From: Paralithodes platypus
Lineage: Eukaryota; Arthropoda; Malacostraca; Decapoda; Lithodidae
Direction of reading: 5' to 3'
NCBI GenBank assembly: GCA_032716605.1
Contig: CM064502.1
Coordinates: 54,201,645 to 54,265,644, forward strand
Length of the DNA stretch: 64,000 bases
The stretch's first letter is position 1, and every line of letters starts with the position of its first letter. The position numbers and the translations under genes were made by a program. Under the pieces are notes generated by a model. That model was not told the origin of the DNA. It searched no databases and saw only the letters and a program-made list of their open reading frames with translations. Shown piece by piece: positions 54,175-64,000 of the stretch.

Positions 54175-54434
54175 TTAAGGGGGGTCACCTGCTTTTTTTT
54201 ATCTTTCTCTCTTTCTCTCGCTTGTATCCATTTGGCCCCATTCAGCCAACTGTTTTAAGACGTTTAACCCCATCTAGGTGTCGATTTCCTCCTGGCGAGC
54301 GATAGCGAGCCAGCATTGTATGGAGAAATCCGGCTTCGCCGGAGACATTTTTCTATCGAAAAATGTACAAATTTAGCTTGCTGTCAAAACAAAATATATA
54401 TATGCTGACTCGCTACCGCTCGCCAGGAAAATAG
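54175..54434 (+). mobile_element. TTAA-B MITE, 3'-truncated
   Basis: TTAAGGGGGGTCACCTGC, left arm, core and inner right arm to GCTCGCCAGGAAAATAG. The last ~120 bp are missing. Confidence 0.82.
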
Positions 54435-54593
54435 TAGTTGTATGTCGTGTGTAGGGAGGTCTAGGAGAGCGGGGCGCGGTGGGTGGACGTTGGCACTGTG
54501 GGGCTGACAAATTCGTAGTTTATACTCTAGATTTGTATTTACTTTTGCATGATCAGTTTTTCTCCTTTTACAGAATGGAATTTCACTTTCAAT

Positions 54594-54950
54594 TTAAGGG
54601 GAGACTGACCTTTTTTTATTTGTGTTTTTGGTTTAATTCATACGCTATAATTCCGTAGTTTTCTCGCTAGACCTCTATCAAGCTTAGAAAAACACCCACT
54701 AAATTTGTACATTTTCCGGTAGAAAATTGTCCCGGCCAAAGGCCGGTTCCTCTTAAATTTCAGGCTCGCTATCGCTCGCCAGGAAATAATCGACACCTAA
54801 ATGATACGAAAGGCCATAAAATTGACAGTGAAATGGGACGAAAGTCGTTAAAATCGCCAAACTAATGGGGCGAACGTCTTATAATCTCAAAACAAATGGG
54901 GCTTAACACGAGGAAGAAAGGGGACTCGAAAAACAAATGCCTCCCCTTAA
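54594..54950 (-). mobile_element. TTAA-C MITE
   Basis: TTAAGGGGAGACTGACC to AATGCCTCCCCTTAA. The tail part GGTCTAGGGGGTG is shortened. Core hairpin CCGGCC-AAA-GGCCGG. Confidence 0.8.
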
Positions 54951-55044
54951 TAGTAGGATACTACTGGATAATCCACTTATGCTATACGCTCAGAGGTAAA
55001 CGCACGTTATTATTACGATTGTCGTCTGTGGCAATTCGATTTTT

Positions 55045-55106
55045 AGGTCAACTTTTTGCTAGGTCAACTTTTTGCTAGGTCAACTTTTCGCTAGGTCAAC
55101 TTTTCT
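55045..55106. repeat. 16-bp tandem repeat
   Basis: About four copies of AGGTCAACTTTTTGCT. Confidence 0.9.
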
Positions 55107-55323
55107 GCCTGGCCTAGAAGCACTGGGCACGTATTTGAAAAACCGTTGAACACACCACTAAAATAGACCTGTTTTCACTATAATGGTCGTACTTTCATAT
55201 GTGATGTCCTTGATGTATTCACTATGACGAACTAGATCCGCTTGCGAAGTATTGTCCATTTATCTTCATTAACTTAGCGGGAAAGACACCCCCCCCCCCC
55301 TCCTCCCCTCACACGACACTGGC

Positions 55324-55705
55324 TTAAGGGGGGTGACCTTCTTCTTGTTATTTCTGACCTTTTCTCTCTTTCTCTGGCTTGTATCCATTCGACCCCATTC
55401 AGCCAACTATTTTAAGACGTTTATCCCCATCTAGGTGTTGATTTCTTCCTGGCGAGCGAAAGCGAGCCAGCATTATATGAAGAAATCCGGCTTCGCCGGA
55501 GACATTTTTCTATCGAAAAATGTACAAATTTAGCCTGCTGTCAAACAAAAATAAAAACTATGCTGGCTCGCTACCGCTCACCAGTAAAAAATGTACACCT
55601 GGATGGGAATAAACGTCTTAAAACAGTAGGCTGACTGGGGCCAAATTTGATACAAGCCAGAGAAAGATAGAAAAGGACAGAACAAAAACAGGTCACCCCC
55701 CTTAA
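55324..55705 (+). mobile_element. TTAA-B MITE
   Basis: TTAAGGGGGGTGACC to GGTCACCCCCCTTAA. Core TCCGGC-TTC-GCCGGA and ACATTTTTC-TATC-GAAAAATGT. Both ends are of the GTCACC type. Confidence 0.9.
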
Positions 55706-55779
55706 CTCACTCACCCACAGACACACACACAAACACAGCTCACATACTCCCAGACACACACCTCACCTACTACCCCTGG

Positions 55780-56230
55780 GTGGGAGGGGACTACACAAGA
55801 TCTAGAGGAGAAATTCCCACCCATATTCCTGTGTGTCGTAAGAGGCGATTAAAAGGGGCTGGCCTGACCATCGGCCAACTATCTTTCAGGAGTGCGACAG
55901 AAACAGACTTGTGTTAAAATTCGCCTTGGATGGCATAGTCTACCCTCCAACTTTGATCCCTTCAGAACAATGGCTAATAGAGGTTCCGCCCCATCACTTA
56001 GCGATGGTGTTGAGGTCGTCAGGGTTCCACAGCCAAATGCCTCTTACGTACCCACCACAAATGCAGTCTAACCTTTGGTGCGCCTGGTTCTGGTTACGAG
56101 TTGCTTGTATCTTGATTGCCAGTTTTATTAGTGTCGTGATGACTCCAAAAACAGGATAGCTTCACCATGACGGGCGTGGAAGTCTGACCAGGCTGCCGGA
56201 GGATGGTATGAAGGGCTGGCTATGAGTCAT
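55780..56230. other. Unclassified sequence, possibly an old repeat
   Basis: Contains CCTGTGTGTCGTAAGAGGCG followed by ATTAAAAGG, which I recall as a phrase from interspersed repeats in several invertebrates, but no second copy lies in this window. An 82-codon + frame (55911-56159, non-ATG start) shows no recognised motif. Confidence 0.35.
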
Positions 56231-56264
56231 CAGTCAGCTGAGTGCTACACAACAACAGCAACTC

Positions 56265-56760
56265 ACAGGCACACATTTCAATTACTCAGACACAATTCAC
56301 CTACTCACAAGCACACATCTCACTTACCGACAGACATACACAACTCACCCTTTCACATACACACATCTCACTTACCCACAGACAAACACACTTACACAGC
56401 TTACCTACTCGCAGACACACATCTCACTTACCCACAGAAAAACACACACGTACACAACTCACCCTTTCACAGACACATATCTGACTTGCCCACAGTCAAA
56501 CACACACATCTCACCCACAGACAGACATACCCATGCACACAGCTCACCCCAGACAGACACACTTCTGACTTACTCACAGACAGACACACAGCTCACCCAC
56601 AGACAGACAGACACATGCACACAGCTCACCCACAGACAGACACACATCTCACTTACTCACTCTCACAAACACACACAGCTCACCCACAGACAGACAGACC
56701 CATGCACACAGCTCACCTACTGACAGACACAGTGCACACGAGCCCCGAAATCCACACACT
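56265..56760. repeat. CA-rich degenerate minisatellite
   Basis: Irregular units of CTCACCCACAGACAGACACAC and related forms. The open frame is a composition artefact. Confidence 0.85.
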
Positions 56761-56799
56761 CATGCCACCCTCTCACATCCATTGTGACGTCACTGTTGC

Positions 56800-57045
56800 T
56801 ATCCTCCCTCCTCCTCTCTCTCCCTCCCTTCCTCTTGTTGCGCGTCCTCCCCATCCTCCTCTTCTTCCACGCCCTCCCTCCCTACCTACCCTCCACCCCC
56901 TCCCTCCCCCCTCTCTTCATCATTCACACCCTCCTTCTCTCCCTTCCTCCCCTCCACCCCCTCTCTTCATCATCCACACCCTCCTCCCCTTCCTCCGCTC
57001 CCTCCACAATCCCCCCTCCTCCACATCCAGCCTTTCCCCCAGCAC
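56800..57045. repeat. Pyrimidine-rich tract
   Basis: CCTCCCTCCTC-type sequence with an approximate repeat of CCACCCCCTCTCTTCATCAT. Confidence 0.8.
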
Positions 57046-57092
57046 CACATATCTCGAATTTAGCCAGCTCGGGTCTCTGTCACTAGGAGCTA

Positions 57093-57285
57093 TTATAGTC
57101 CATTCATTATAGGTAGGCCACACATCTTGACCCTTAGCCTCTGTAACTTAAAAAGGGCTAGAGCAAATCGACTGTAACTTTGCACACCTATTCCCTGGCT
57201 GACCCTTCCTAAATGATAGGCATATTAGCTCGATATAGAGTTTAGTGGTCAAGATTTTTGGCCTACGTATAATGAATAAACTATA
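57093..57285. mobile_element. Palindromic element I
   Basis: ATAGTCCATTCATTATAGGTAGG at the left, CCTACGTATAATGAATAAACTAT at the right. Inner arms TAGCCTCTGTAACTTAAAAAGGGCTAGAGC match the other I copies. Confidence 0.68.
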
Positions 57286-57317
57286 GGCCTCCTTTGATTG
57301 GTCGAGACCAGGTTACG

Positions 57318-57318
<1 letters not shown>

Positions 57319-57350
<32 letters not shown>
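57319..57350. repeat. (CAA)n microsatellite
   Basis: Clean CAA run of about ten units. Confidence 0.95.
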
Positions 57351-57563
57351 TAATACATACAGACTCCATTTTGCATCTGAAACTCGCTGCTTTCTTTGTC
57401 TTCCACTTGTCTATTCATATTAAAGTCTTAAGCCCCATTTTCCCACTTCTGTTTGTATGCCCTATTGTTATCATATTCCATACTGCCATACGCATGCGCA
57501 CACTAGTAGATAAACTCCTTACCAGTCATGCTTCATCTCCAGTATATACAGTGTGTTGATATT

Positions 57564-58036
57564 TAACCCCTTCTGTACCGCTGAAGCATTTTAAATATTA
57601 TTCTAGCTACATTTAAGGGGGGTGACTTGTTTTTGGTTATTTCTGTCCTTTTCTCTCTTCCTCTGGCTTGTATCCATTCGGCCCCATTCAGCCAACTATT
57701 TTAAGACGTTTATCCCCATCTAGGTGTCGATTTCTTCCTGGCGAGCGAAAGCGAGCCAGCATTATATGAAGAAATCCGGCTTCGCCGGAGAAATTTTTCT
57801 ATCGAAAAATGTACAAACTTAGCCTGCTGTCAAACAAAAATAAAAAATATGCTGGCTCGCTACCGCTCACCAGTAAGAAATGCCACCTGGATGGGGATAA
57901 ACGCCTTAAAACAGTAGGCTGAATGGGGCCAAATGGATACAAGCCAAAGAAAGATAGAAAAGGAGAGAACAAAAACAGGTCACCCCCCTTAAACGACCTT
58001 GTGCAGTTTTAGAAGGATCTGTGCTAACTGCAACTC
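57564..58036. mobile_element. TTAA-D MITE split by a nested TTAA-B
   Basis: The left end TTAACCCCTTCTGTACCGC runs to ATTCTAGCTACATTTAA. TTAA-B follows, then TTAAACGACCTTGTGCAGTTTTAGAAGGATCTGTG. Joined, these give the normal D order (CTAGCTA.ATTTA.ACGA..TTATGCAG). The right half of D then ends in CR1-like sequence. Confidence 0.75.
57613..57992 (+). mobile_element. TTAA-B MITE nested in TTAA-D
   Basis: TTAAGGGGGGTGACTTG to CAGGTCACCCCCCTTAA, 380 bp, with intact arms and core. Confidence 0.9.
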
Positions 58037-59265
58037 TGTTAGCAAACCATTATTTGCCTGTATCTTTTCTTAAGCAAAATTTATCTAATTTGAAACCAGT
58101 TGTTCGAGTTCTTTCGCTATCACTGAACTTCAGTACATATCTTTCGTGTCCCCTTTAGTAATCCCACTAACCCACTTGAACACCTCTATCATGTCCCCTT
58201 TATTAATCCCACTAACCCACTTGAACACCTCTATCATATCCCCTCTAATTCTGCGTCTCTCTAACGAATGTAAGCCAAATTTGTTCAACCTTTTTTCATA
58301 TGGAAGATTTATAATATTATGGATAATTTTCGTCAGTCTTCGGTGTACCCTATCCATGTCCATTCTGTAATAGGGACACACAAATTGGACAGCGTAATCC
58401 ATAATATTATGTGGTCTTACTAACGCTAGATAAAGTTTTAAGATTACGTCTGCAGCTCTATTACTCACACTTATAGATATATATCCGATAACTCTATTTG
58501 CCTTATTTCGAACACTAATGCATTGATTTCTAGGTTTCAAATAACAGTTGACGATGACTCCCAAATCTGTTTCATTATCTGAGTTTCTTATATTCACGTT
58601 ATCTAATCTATATCCTGCATTTTCTATCGATTTCCTCAATTTTATTACACTATTATTTTATCTACATTGACCTCCTGCCAATTTACTGCCCATTCGTGTA
58701 GTGTATCTAGATATCTTTCGAGAGCCTGAATATCATGATCAGAATTTATCACTCTTCCTAGTTTAGTGTCATCTGCAAATTTAATGATTTTTGCTAGTTA
58801 TTCCTACATCAAGGTCGTTAATACAAATGATGAACAGCAGAGGGCCTAAAACAGAGCCTTGTGGGACTCCAAATTTAACTATCTGATTGTATACCATTTA
58901 TGCTAACTCTTTGCTTCCTACCAATTAACCATGACCTAATTCATCTTATTAGAGTTACCCCTATTCCATGAACTTTTATATTCCTTAGCAATCTTTCGTG
59001 GGGGACTTTATCGAATGCGTTACTGAAATATAGATATATTACATCATATTCACTGTAATTGTCTACTGCTTCGTATACTTGGGAAAAGAATGTCAATAAA
59101 TTAGTGAGGCAGGACCTACCCTTCGTGAATCCATGCTGGGAATATTTTATTAATTGGTGACGTTCTAGGTGCTCTGCGGAATACATTATTCTAATAGTTT
59201 GCCTACAACTGATGGCAAACTATTTGGACGATAATTGGTAGTAATAGAGTTATCACCATTTTTAT
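58037..59265 (-). pseudogene. CR1-like LINE ORF2 pseudogene
   Basis: Minus-strand order from 59265 down: NYRPNSLPSVVGKLLE, HLERHQLIKYSQHGFTKGRSCLTNLLTF, YDVIYLYFSNAFDKVPHERLL (normally LDFSKAFDKVPHERLL), GRKQRVSINGIQSDS, GVPQGSVLGPLLFIICINDLDVG, then in a shifted frame KFADDTKLG (catalytic ADD intact), INSDHDIQALERYLDTLHEWAVNWQ, NVDK, GYRLDNVNI, ETDLGVIV, ALVRPH, DYAVQF, PYYRMDMDRVHRRLTKII, LPYEKRLNKFGLHSLERRRIRGDMIEVFKWV. A 15-codon in-frame duplication (GDMIEVFKWVSGINK) is at about 58143-58232. Past it, after one frameshift, GFKLDKFCLRKDTGK.WFANRV precedes truncation by TTAA-D. The endonuclease end is missing. Several stops make it inactive, but it is less decayed than the copy at 21.9-24.3 kb and is a different subfamily. 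Confidence 0.85.
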
Positions 59266-59368
59266 TTTATTTTATTTATTTTTTATTTATTGTCTTGGTT
59301 ATTATTTTGTTTATTATGGGTATCCTGGGTGCAAATCCTGGTAGGATCACGTGACTTCCATTCATTTC
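59266..59368. other. T-rich spacer
   Basis: TTTTATTTTATTTATT-type sequence beside the truncated LINE end; nothing else seen. Confidence 0.5.
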
Positions 59369-59595
59369 AATTGACCACTTGTGAGTTTCGTTCTATAAGG
59401 AAGTTGGAGCCTTAAACATCGATATTAAACAGAAATACAATAATAGTGTAAGTTTCTGATGGCTCAAGGGTATGTTGAATTGGGTTTTATGTATTTATAA
59501 ATGTACTACGACCGTATTTTAGCTGGTGATGCTGCTAAATATCGACGTTTAAAACTCCAACTTCCTTATAGAACGAAACTCGTAAGTGGTCAATT
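59369..59595. mobile_element. J foldback element, uninterrupted
   Basis: TTGACCACTTGTGAGTTTCG, TTCTATAAGGAAGTTGGAG at the left; the near-exact inverse CTCCAACTTCCTTATAGAAC, GAAACTCGTAAGTGGTCAA at the right. It contains ATATTAAACAGAAATAC, the site used by TTAA-A in the two other J copies. Confidence 0.83.
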
Positions 59596-59615
59596 GGGGG
59601 TTACTGGTGTATAAG

Positions 59616-59731
<116 letters not shown>

Positions 59732-59771
59732 CCCCTCTGCTCTTCTTATAAGATTTACAGTATTTTAACTT

Positions 59772-60103
59772 TTAAGGGGAGGTTTTTAGTTTGGTCCCTA
59801 GATATCCATCAAGCTTAAGATTACACCCCCTTGAGCCCCTTTCAAGATAAATTTACATTTTTCGGTAGAAAAATGTCCCGGCTGAAAGCCGGTTCCTCTT
59901 AAATTACAGGCTCGCTATCGCTCGCCAGGATAAAATCGACACCTAAATTGCACGAAAGGTCTTAAAATTTACGGAAATGGAGCGAAAGTTCTTAAAATCG
60001 CCAAACTAATGGGGCGACTCTTAAAATCTCAAAAGCAATGGGGCTAAACATAAGGGAGAAAGGGGTCAAGAAAAAAATCTCTCAAGTGGATATCTCCCCT
60101 TAA
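59772..60103 (-). mobile_element. TTAA-A MITE
   Basis: TTAAGGGGAGGTTTTTAG to GGATATCTCCCCTTAA. Core stem CCGGCT-GAA-AGCCGG at 59878-59892. Confidence 0.9.
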
Positions 60104-60221
60104 GTGTACCCGGAATAGGAAATATAGCTTGACTATTCTGTTATGTTCACTTGAATGACAGACTGACATGACTTTAATGGACACTAACATTTGGTTCATT
60201 TTCCATTGGTGTGTGAGTGTA

Positions 60222-60227
<6 letters not shown>

Positions 60228-60303
<76 letters not shown>
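60228..60303. repeat. (GA)n microsatellite
   Basis: Clean GA run of about 76 bp. Confidence 0.95.
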
Positions 60304-60307
<4 letters not shown>

Positions 60308-60397
60308 GCATATGTGTGTGTGAGGGTGTGGATCAAATTATGGATTTTTCATAGATTTACAGTAATGACGGTGAAAACGAAATTATGCTTACAAGTA

Positions 60398-60607
60398 AAT
60401 ATGTACGCCAGATATATTTAAATATGTACGCCAGATATATTTAAATATGTACGCCAGATATATTTAAATATGTACGCCAGATATATTTAAATATGTACGC
60501 CAGATATATTTAAATATGTACGCCAGATATATTTAAATATGTACGCCAGATATATTTAAATATGTACGCCAGATATATTTAAATATGTACGCCAGATATA
60601 TTTAAAT
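60398..60607. repeat. 23-bp tandem repeat, nine identical units
   Basis: The unit AAATATGTACGCCAGATATA plus TTT is itself close to palindromic. I see no difference between the complete copies. Confidence 0.95.
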
Positions 60608-60793
60608 TTTATTCATGATTTATTATCAGATGGATTTGCTGGTACTCTTCATTCGATATAAATTTGCATAATCTTATCTGCCTCAAAGTTTCGACTCGTC
60701 AAATAATTATAACTTACATTTATGATCAGTATATATTTCCATCATCCTGGTTTTGGTATTTTTATTATTTATTATTATTATTATTATTATTTA

Positions 60794-60882
<89 letters not shown>

Positions 60883-60998
60883 GTAGTATTCATTTATGTA
60901 TTTACTGTATTTACTACGAAAATTCAATCACTAACTTTTTGCGGCAACATACTAGTTTTCGCCTATTTCAATACTCAATTTTACTGGCCACACCCAAA

Positions 60999-61057
<59 letters not shown>

Positions 61058-61183
61058 CCAAATGTACTGTATATGCTCAAACTTTATCATTTCAGTATGT
61101 CTAGACTGCTATAGGCCTAGCTGATATTTTTTAGCAGGCCTGAAAACAAACCCCGTACTGTACGATTTCAGTTTTTCTTCACT
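60608..61183. repeat. A/T-rich region with (TTA)n and (AT)n
   Basis: TTA trinucleotide run at 60766-60881 and AT run at 61001-61053 in A/T-rich sequence. No gene recognised. Confidence 0.85.
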
Positions 61184-61514
61184 TTAAGGGGAGATATCCA
61201 CTTGAGGGATTTTTTTCTTTACTCCTTTCTCCCTCATGTTTAGCCCCGTTGCTTTTGAGATTTTGAGACGTTCGCCCTAGTTGTTTGGACATTGTAAGAC
61301 ATTTTGCCCCATTTCTGTCAATTTTAAGACCTTTCGTGCCATTAAGGTGTCAATTTTTTCCTGGCGAGCGATAGCGAGCCTGTAATTTAAGAGGACGGGA
61401 CATTTTTCTACCGAAAAATGTACAAATTTATCTTGAAAGAGGGTCTAGGTACTACTCTAGGGGGTGTAATTTTAAGCTTGATCATAACGTAGGGAACAAA
61501 CTAAATACCTCCCC
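61184..61514 (+). mobile_element. TTAA-A MITE
   Basis: TTAAGGGGAGATATCCACTTG to AAATACCTCCCC, where the expected TTAA is missing. The GC hairpin of the core has been deleted (GAGGACGGGACATTTTTC). Confidence 0.85.
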
Positions 61515-61844
61515 AGGTTTCTAGTGTGTTGCTTAGACCTCCATCAAACTTAAAATTACACCCCCTAGACCCCCTTTCAAGATAAATATGTACATTTTTC
61601 GGTAGAAAAATGTCCCGGCCGAAGGCCGATTTCTCTTAAGTTACAGGCTCGCTATCGCTCGCCAGGAAAAAAATCGACACCTAAATGGCACGAAAGTTCT
61701 TAAAATTTACAGAAATGGGGCGAAAGTTATCAAAGTCGCCAAACTAACGGGGCAAACGTCTTAAATATATCAAAAGCAATGGGGCTAAACATGAGGGAGA
61801 AGGAAGTTCGAACAAAAATCCCTCAAGTGGAAACCTCCCCTTAA
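61515..61844 (-). mobile_element. TTAA-A MITE
   Basis: Begins directly with AGGTTTCTAGTGTGTTGC, lacking the normal TTAAGGGG start, and ends GGAAACCTCCCCTTAA. Same subfamily as 32340-32676. Confidence 0.85.
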
Positions 61845-61979
61845 TAGCACAGTTATACTCCATATACCGAGAGAAAGGACTGGGGTTCTCGTAAAGAGGC
61901 CCAAGTTCTGACGCTATTCTTGACTTACAGTGTGCTGGCTTAATAATCCTGAAGGGTTGATAGCTTCTGAAGTCCTATT

Positions 61980-62278
61980 TTAAGGGGAGATCTCCACTTG
62001 AGGGATTTTTTTCTTGACCCCTTTCTCCCTCATGTTTAGCCCCATTGCTTTTGATATTATAAAACGTTTGCCCCATTAGTTTAGCGATTTTAAGAAGTTT
62101 CACCCCATATTAAGACCTTTCTTGCAATTCAGGTGTCGATTTTTTCCTGGCGAGCGATAGCGAGCCTGTAATATAAAAGAAACGGCATTTTCTCTACCGG
62201 AAAAGTGTACAAATTTATGTCGAAGGGGGTATTGAGTGTGTTTTTAAAGCTTGATAGGTGTCAATATCTGGCTCGCTA
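61980..62278 (+). mobile_element. TTAA-A MITE, 3'-truncated
   Basis: TTAAGGGGAGATCTCCACTTG, core with the GC hairpin deleted, breaking into ATCTGGCTCGCT and an A run. Confidence 0.8.
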
Positions 62279-62293
62279 AAAAAAAAAAAAAAC

Positions 62294-62368
<75 letters not shown>
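62279..62368. repeat. Poly-A then (CA)n
   Basis: A runs joined to a clean CA run. Confidence 0.95.
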
Positions 62369-62370
<2 letters not shown>

Positions 62371-62571
62371 CTTAATTATAACCATTTCTATCTAAATACT
62401 GTATGTTGATAGAGACACATGTATATTATACAACCATCCGATGTATTTACCGATAGACGCACACGCAACCACATTAATTATGATAACAAAATATGTTATG
62501 AGGACAAGTTAGAACAGTAATGCACCTTATGAACTCGTAAAATAGAACTTAGTATGTTACCTTGCATCCAA

Positions 62572-62990
62572 TTAACCCCTTCAGTACCGGTGACGTCCTT
62601 TTCATTATATTCTGGCAACTATTAGACAGTTTTATTCAGCTTAGGAAGGACGTCTGGCAATAATATGACTTCAAACTATCTCAACCAACCCTTCGGCCGG
62701 GACATTTCTCTACCGAAAAATGTACACATTTATATCGAAGGGGGTTCTTGTGGGTGTTTGTTTAAGTTTGATAATTTTTTTTTAGCTGGAATACAATATC
62801 ATATTCTGGCAACTATTAGACGATTTTCTTCAGGTTGGGAAGTACCTCTAGCAATAATAAGGCTTCAAACGACCTCAACCAATCCGTTTAACTACCACAG
62901 CTCCTTCCTAAGCTGCATATTGTGGGTATTTTTTTAAAGTTTGATGGAGGTTTAGAGAGCAAACTAAACCCCCTCCTTAAACCATGGAGC
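62572..62990. mobile_element. Mosaic of TTAA-D and TTAA-C
   Basis: TTAACCCCTTCAGTACCGGTGACG and the D left arm run to CAACCAACCC. At 62693 the sequence switches to C/A core (TTCGGCCGGGACATTTCTC ... GTTTGATAA). At about 62782 a second D piece begins (ATATTCTGGCAACTATTAGACG to CCTTCCTAAGCTGCATAT). At about 62922 it returns to a C tail (GTTTGATGGAGGTTTAG ... CCTCCTTAAA). Confidence 0.75.
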
Positions 62991-63031
62991 CGAACCAGTA
63001 AATTATGCTGCACAATACCGTCTGAGCTCCC

Positions 63032-63357
63032 TTAAGGGGAGTTTGTTCCCTAGATCTCCATCAAGCTTAAAATTACACCCCCTTGAGTCCCTTTCAAGAT
63101 AAATTTGTTAATTTTTCGGTAGAAAAATTTCCCGGCCGAAGGCCGGTTCCTCTTAAATTACAGGCTCGCTATCGGTCGCCAGGATAACATCGACACGAAT
63201 TCAACTGAATTGCACGAAAGGTCTTAATATGGGGTGAAAGTTCTTAAAATCGCTAAACTAATGGGTAAAATGTTTTATAATATAAAAAACAATGGGGCTA
63301 AACGTGAGGGAGAAAGGGGTCAAGAAAAATATCCCTCAAGTGAAGATCTCCCCTTAA
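63032..63357 (-). mobile_element. TTAA-A MITE
   Basis: TTAAGGGGAGTTTGTTCCC to TGAAGATCTCCCCTTAA. A short deletion lies near the first end; core stem CCGGCC-GAA-GGCCGG. Confidence 0.88.
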
Positions 63358-63457
63358 CACCCCATTCTCTATATTTCTCACAAAATATCGCCAAGATTAT
63401 CTATCGTTCAATTGCTGAATTTGTCTGTCAGTCACCCATAAACATCCGTGTGCTCTT

Positions 63458-63867
<410 letters not shown>

Positions 63868-64000
63868 GGAGGTGTATGGCCTCAGTAGCAGGGTCCCAGG
63901 AGAGAGCCTTGTGGTAATGAGCTGATGCCTGATAACTTTTAGCATAATAATGAGTAATTCAAACTTTGAGAGAGTGTATAACATGGACACCGATACACCG

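Noticed and set aside
55911..56159. 82-codon plus-strand frame as a gene
   Set aside because: Non-ATG start, no recognised domain, and embedded in what may be an old repeat.
56222..57112. 296-codon plus-strand open frame
   Set aside because: Composed of CA-rich minisatellite followed by a CT-rich tract; His/Thr then Pro/Ser/Leu composition with no domain.
60664..61124. Plus-strand frames with poly-Leu or poly-Ile as membrane proteins
   Set aside because: The hydrophobic run is the translation of (TTA)n, and the Tyr/Ile run that of (AT)n.

Overview
This is a eukaryotic, almost certainly invertebrate, nuclear window with no intact protein-coding gene that I can support. The bulk is simple-sequence DNA ((AC)n, (CT)n, (AT)n, (TTA)n), long minisatellite arrays, small palindromic DNA transposons (MITEs) and broken LINE and SINE copies. 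Very high microsatellite density, tRNA-headed SINEs in CA tracts and many dead CR1-like LINEs suggest an arthropod, most plausibly a decapod crustacean. That is inference, not proof. One 100-N assembly gap lies at 28688-28787.

Family names used here are local labels. TTAA-A (about 335 bp; ends GGGGAGAT... and ...AAAACCTCCCC), TTAA-C (a 350-390 bp relative; ends GGGGAGATGGGTCG... and ...ACCATCTCCCC), TTAA-B (about 380 bp foldback; ends GGGGGGTCACCTG or GGGAGCCCACCTCG) and TTAA-D (about 213 bp near-palindrome; ends CCCTTTCAGTACC) are all bounded by TTAA, the target of piggyBac-type transposases. TTAA-E is similar. F and G are TA-bounded palindromes (Tc1/mariner-like). H, I, J, K and N are other palindromic elements. 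L and P are short retroposon-like repeats. A, B and C share one internal core: a GGCGAGCGATAGCGAGCC block, a GC-rich hairpin and an ACATTTTTC/GAAAAATGT hairpin. No transposase is present, so all these elements would need one supplied from elsewhere.

Layout: 0-6.2 kb is a 29-bp array, a SINE, a purine-rich tract with an exact 520-bp tandem duplication, and a 25-bp TTAA-rich array. 6.2-18 kb is microsatellites, scattered MITEs, CR1-like fragments and a 31-bp array. 18-26 kb holds three degenerate CR1-like reverse transcriptase pseudogenes, endonuclease scraps and a second SINE type. 26-30 kb has CA/CTCA tracts and a composite (CAA)n plus 70-bp array running into the gap. 28.8-34 kb and 36.6-42 kb are dense, nested and chained MITEs, separated by a 2.4-kb 25-bp array. 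42-51 kb has GT tracts, a G-rich 41-bp array, nested MITEs and a 33-bp array. 51-64 kb is more MITEs, a SINE inside a MITE, one more CR1-like pseudogene and long AT/CT/GA tracts.

The most informative content is the insertion history. Several MITEs sit inside other MITEs at exact TTAA sites whose empty versions survive elsewhere in the window. Some MITEs are chained end to end through one shared TTAA. One minisatellite appears to have grown out of a MITE tail.
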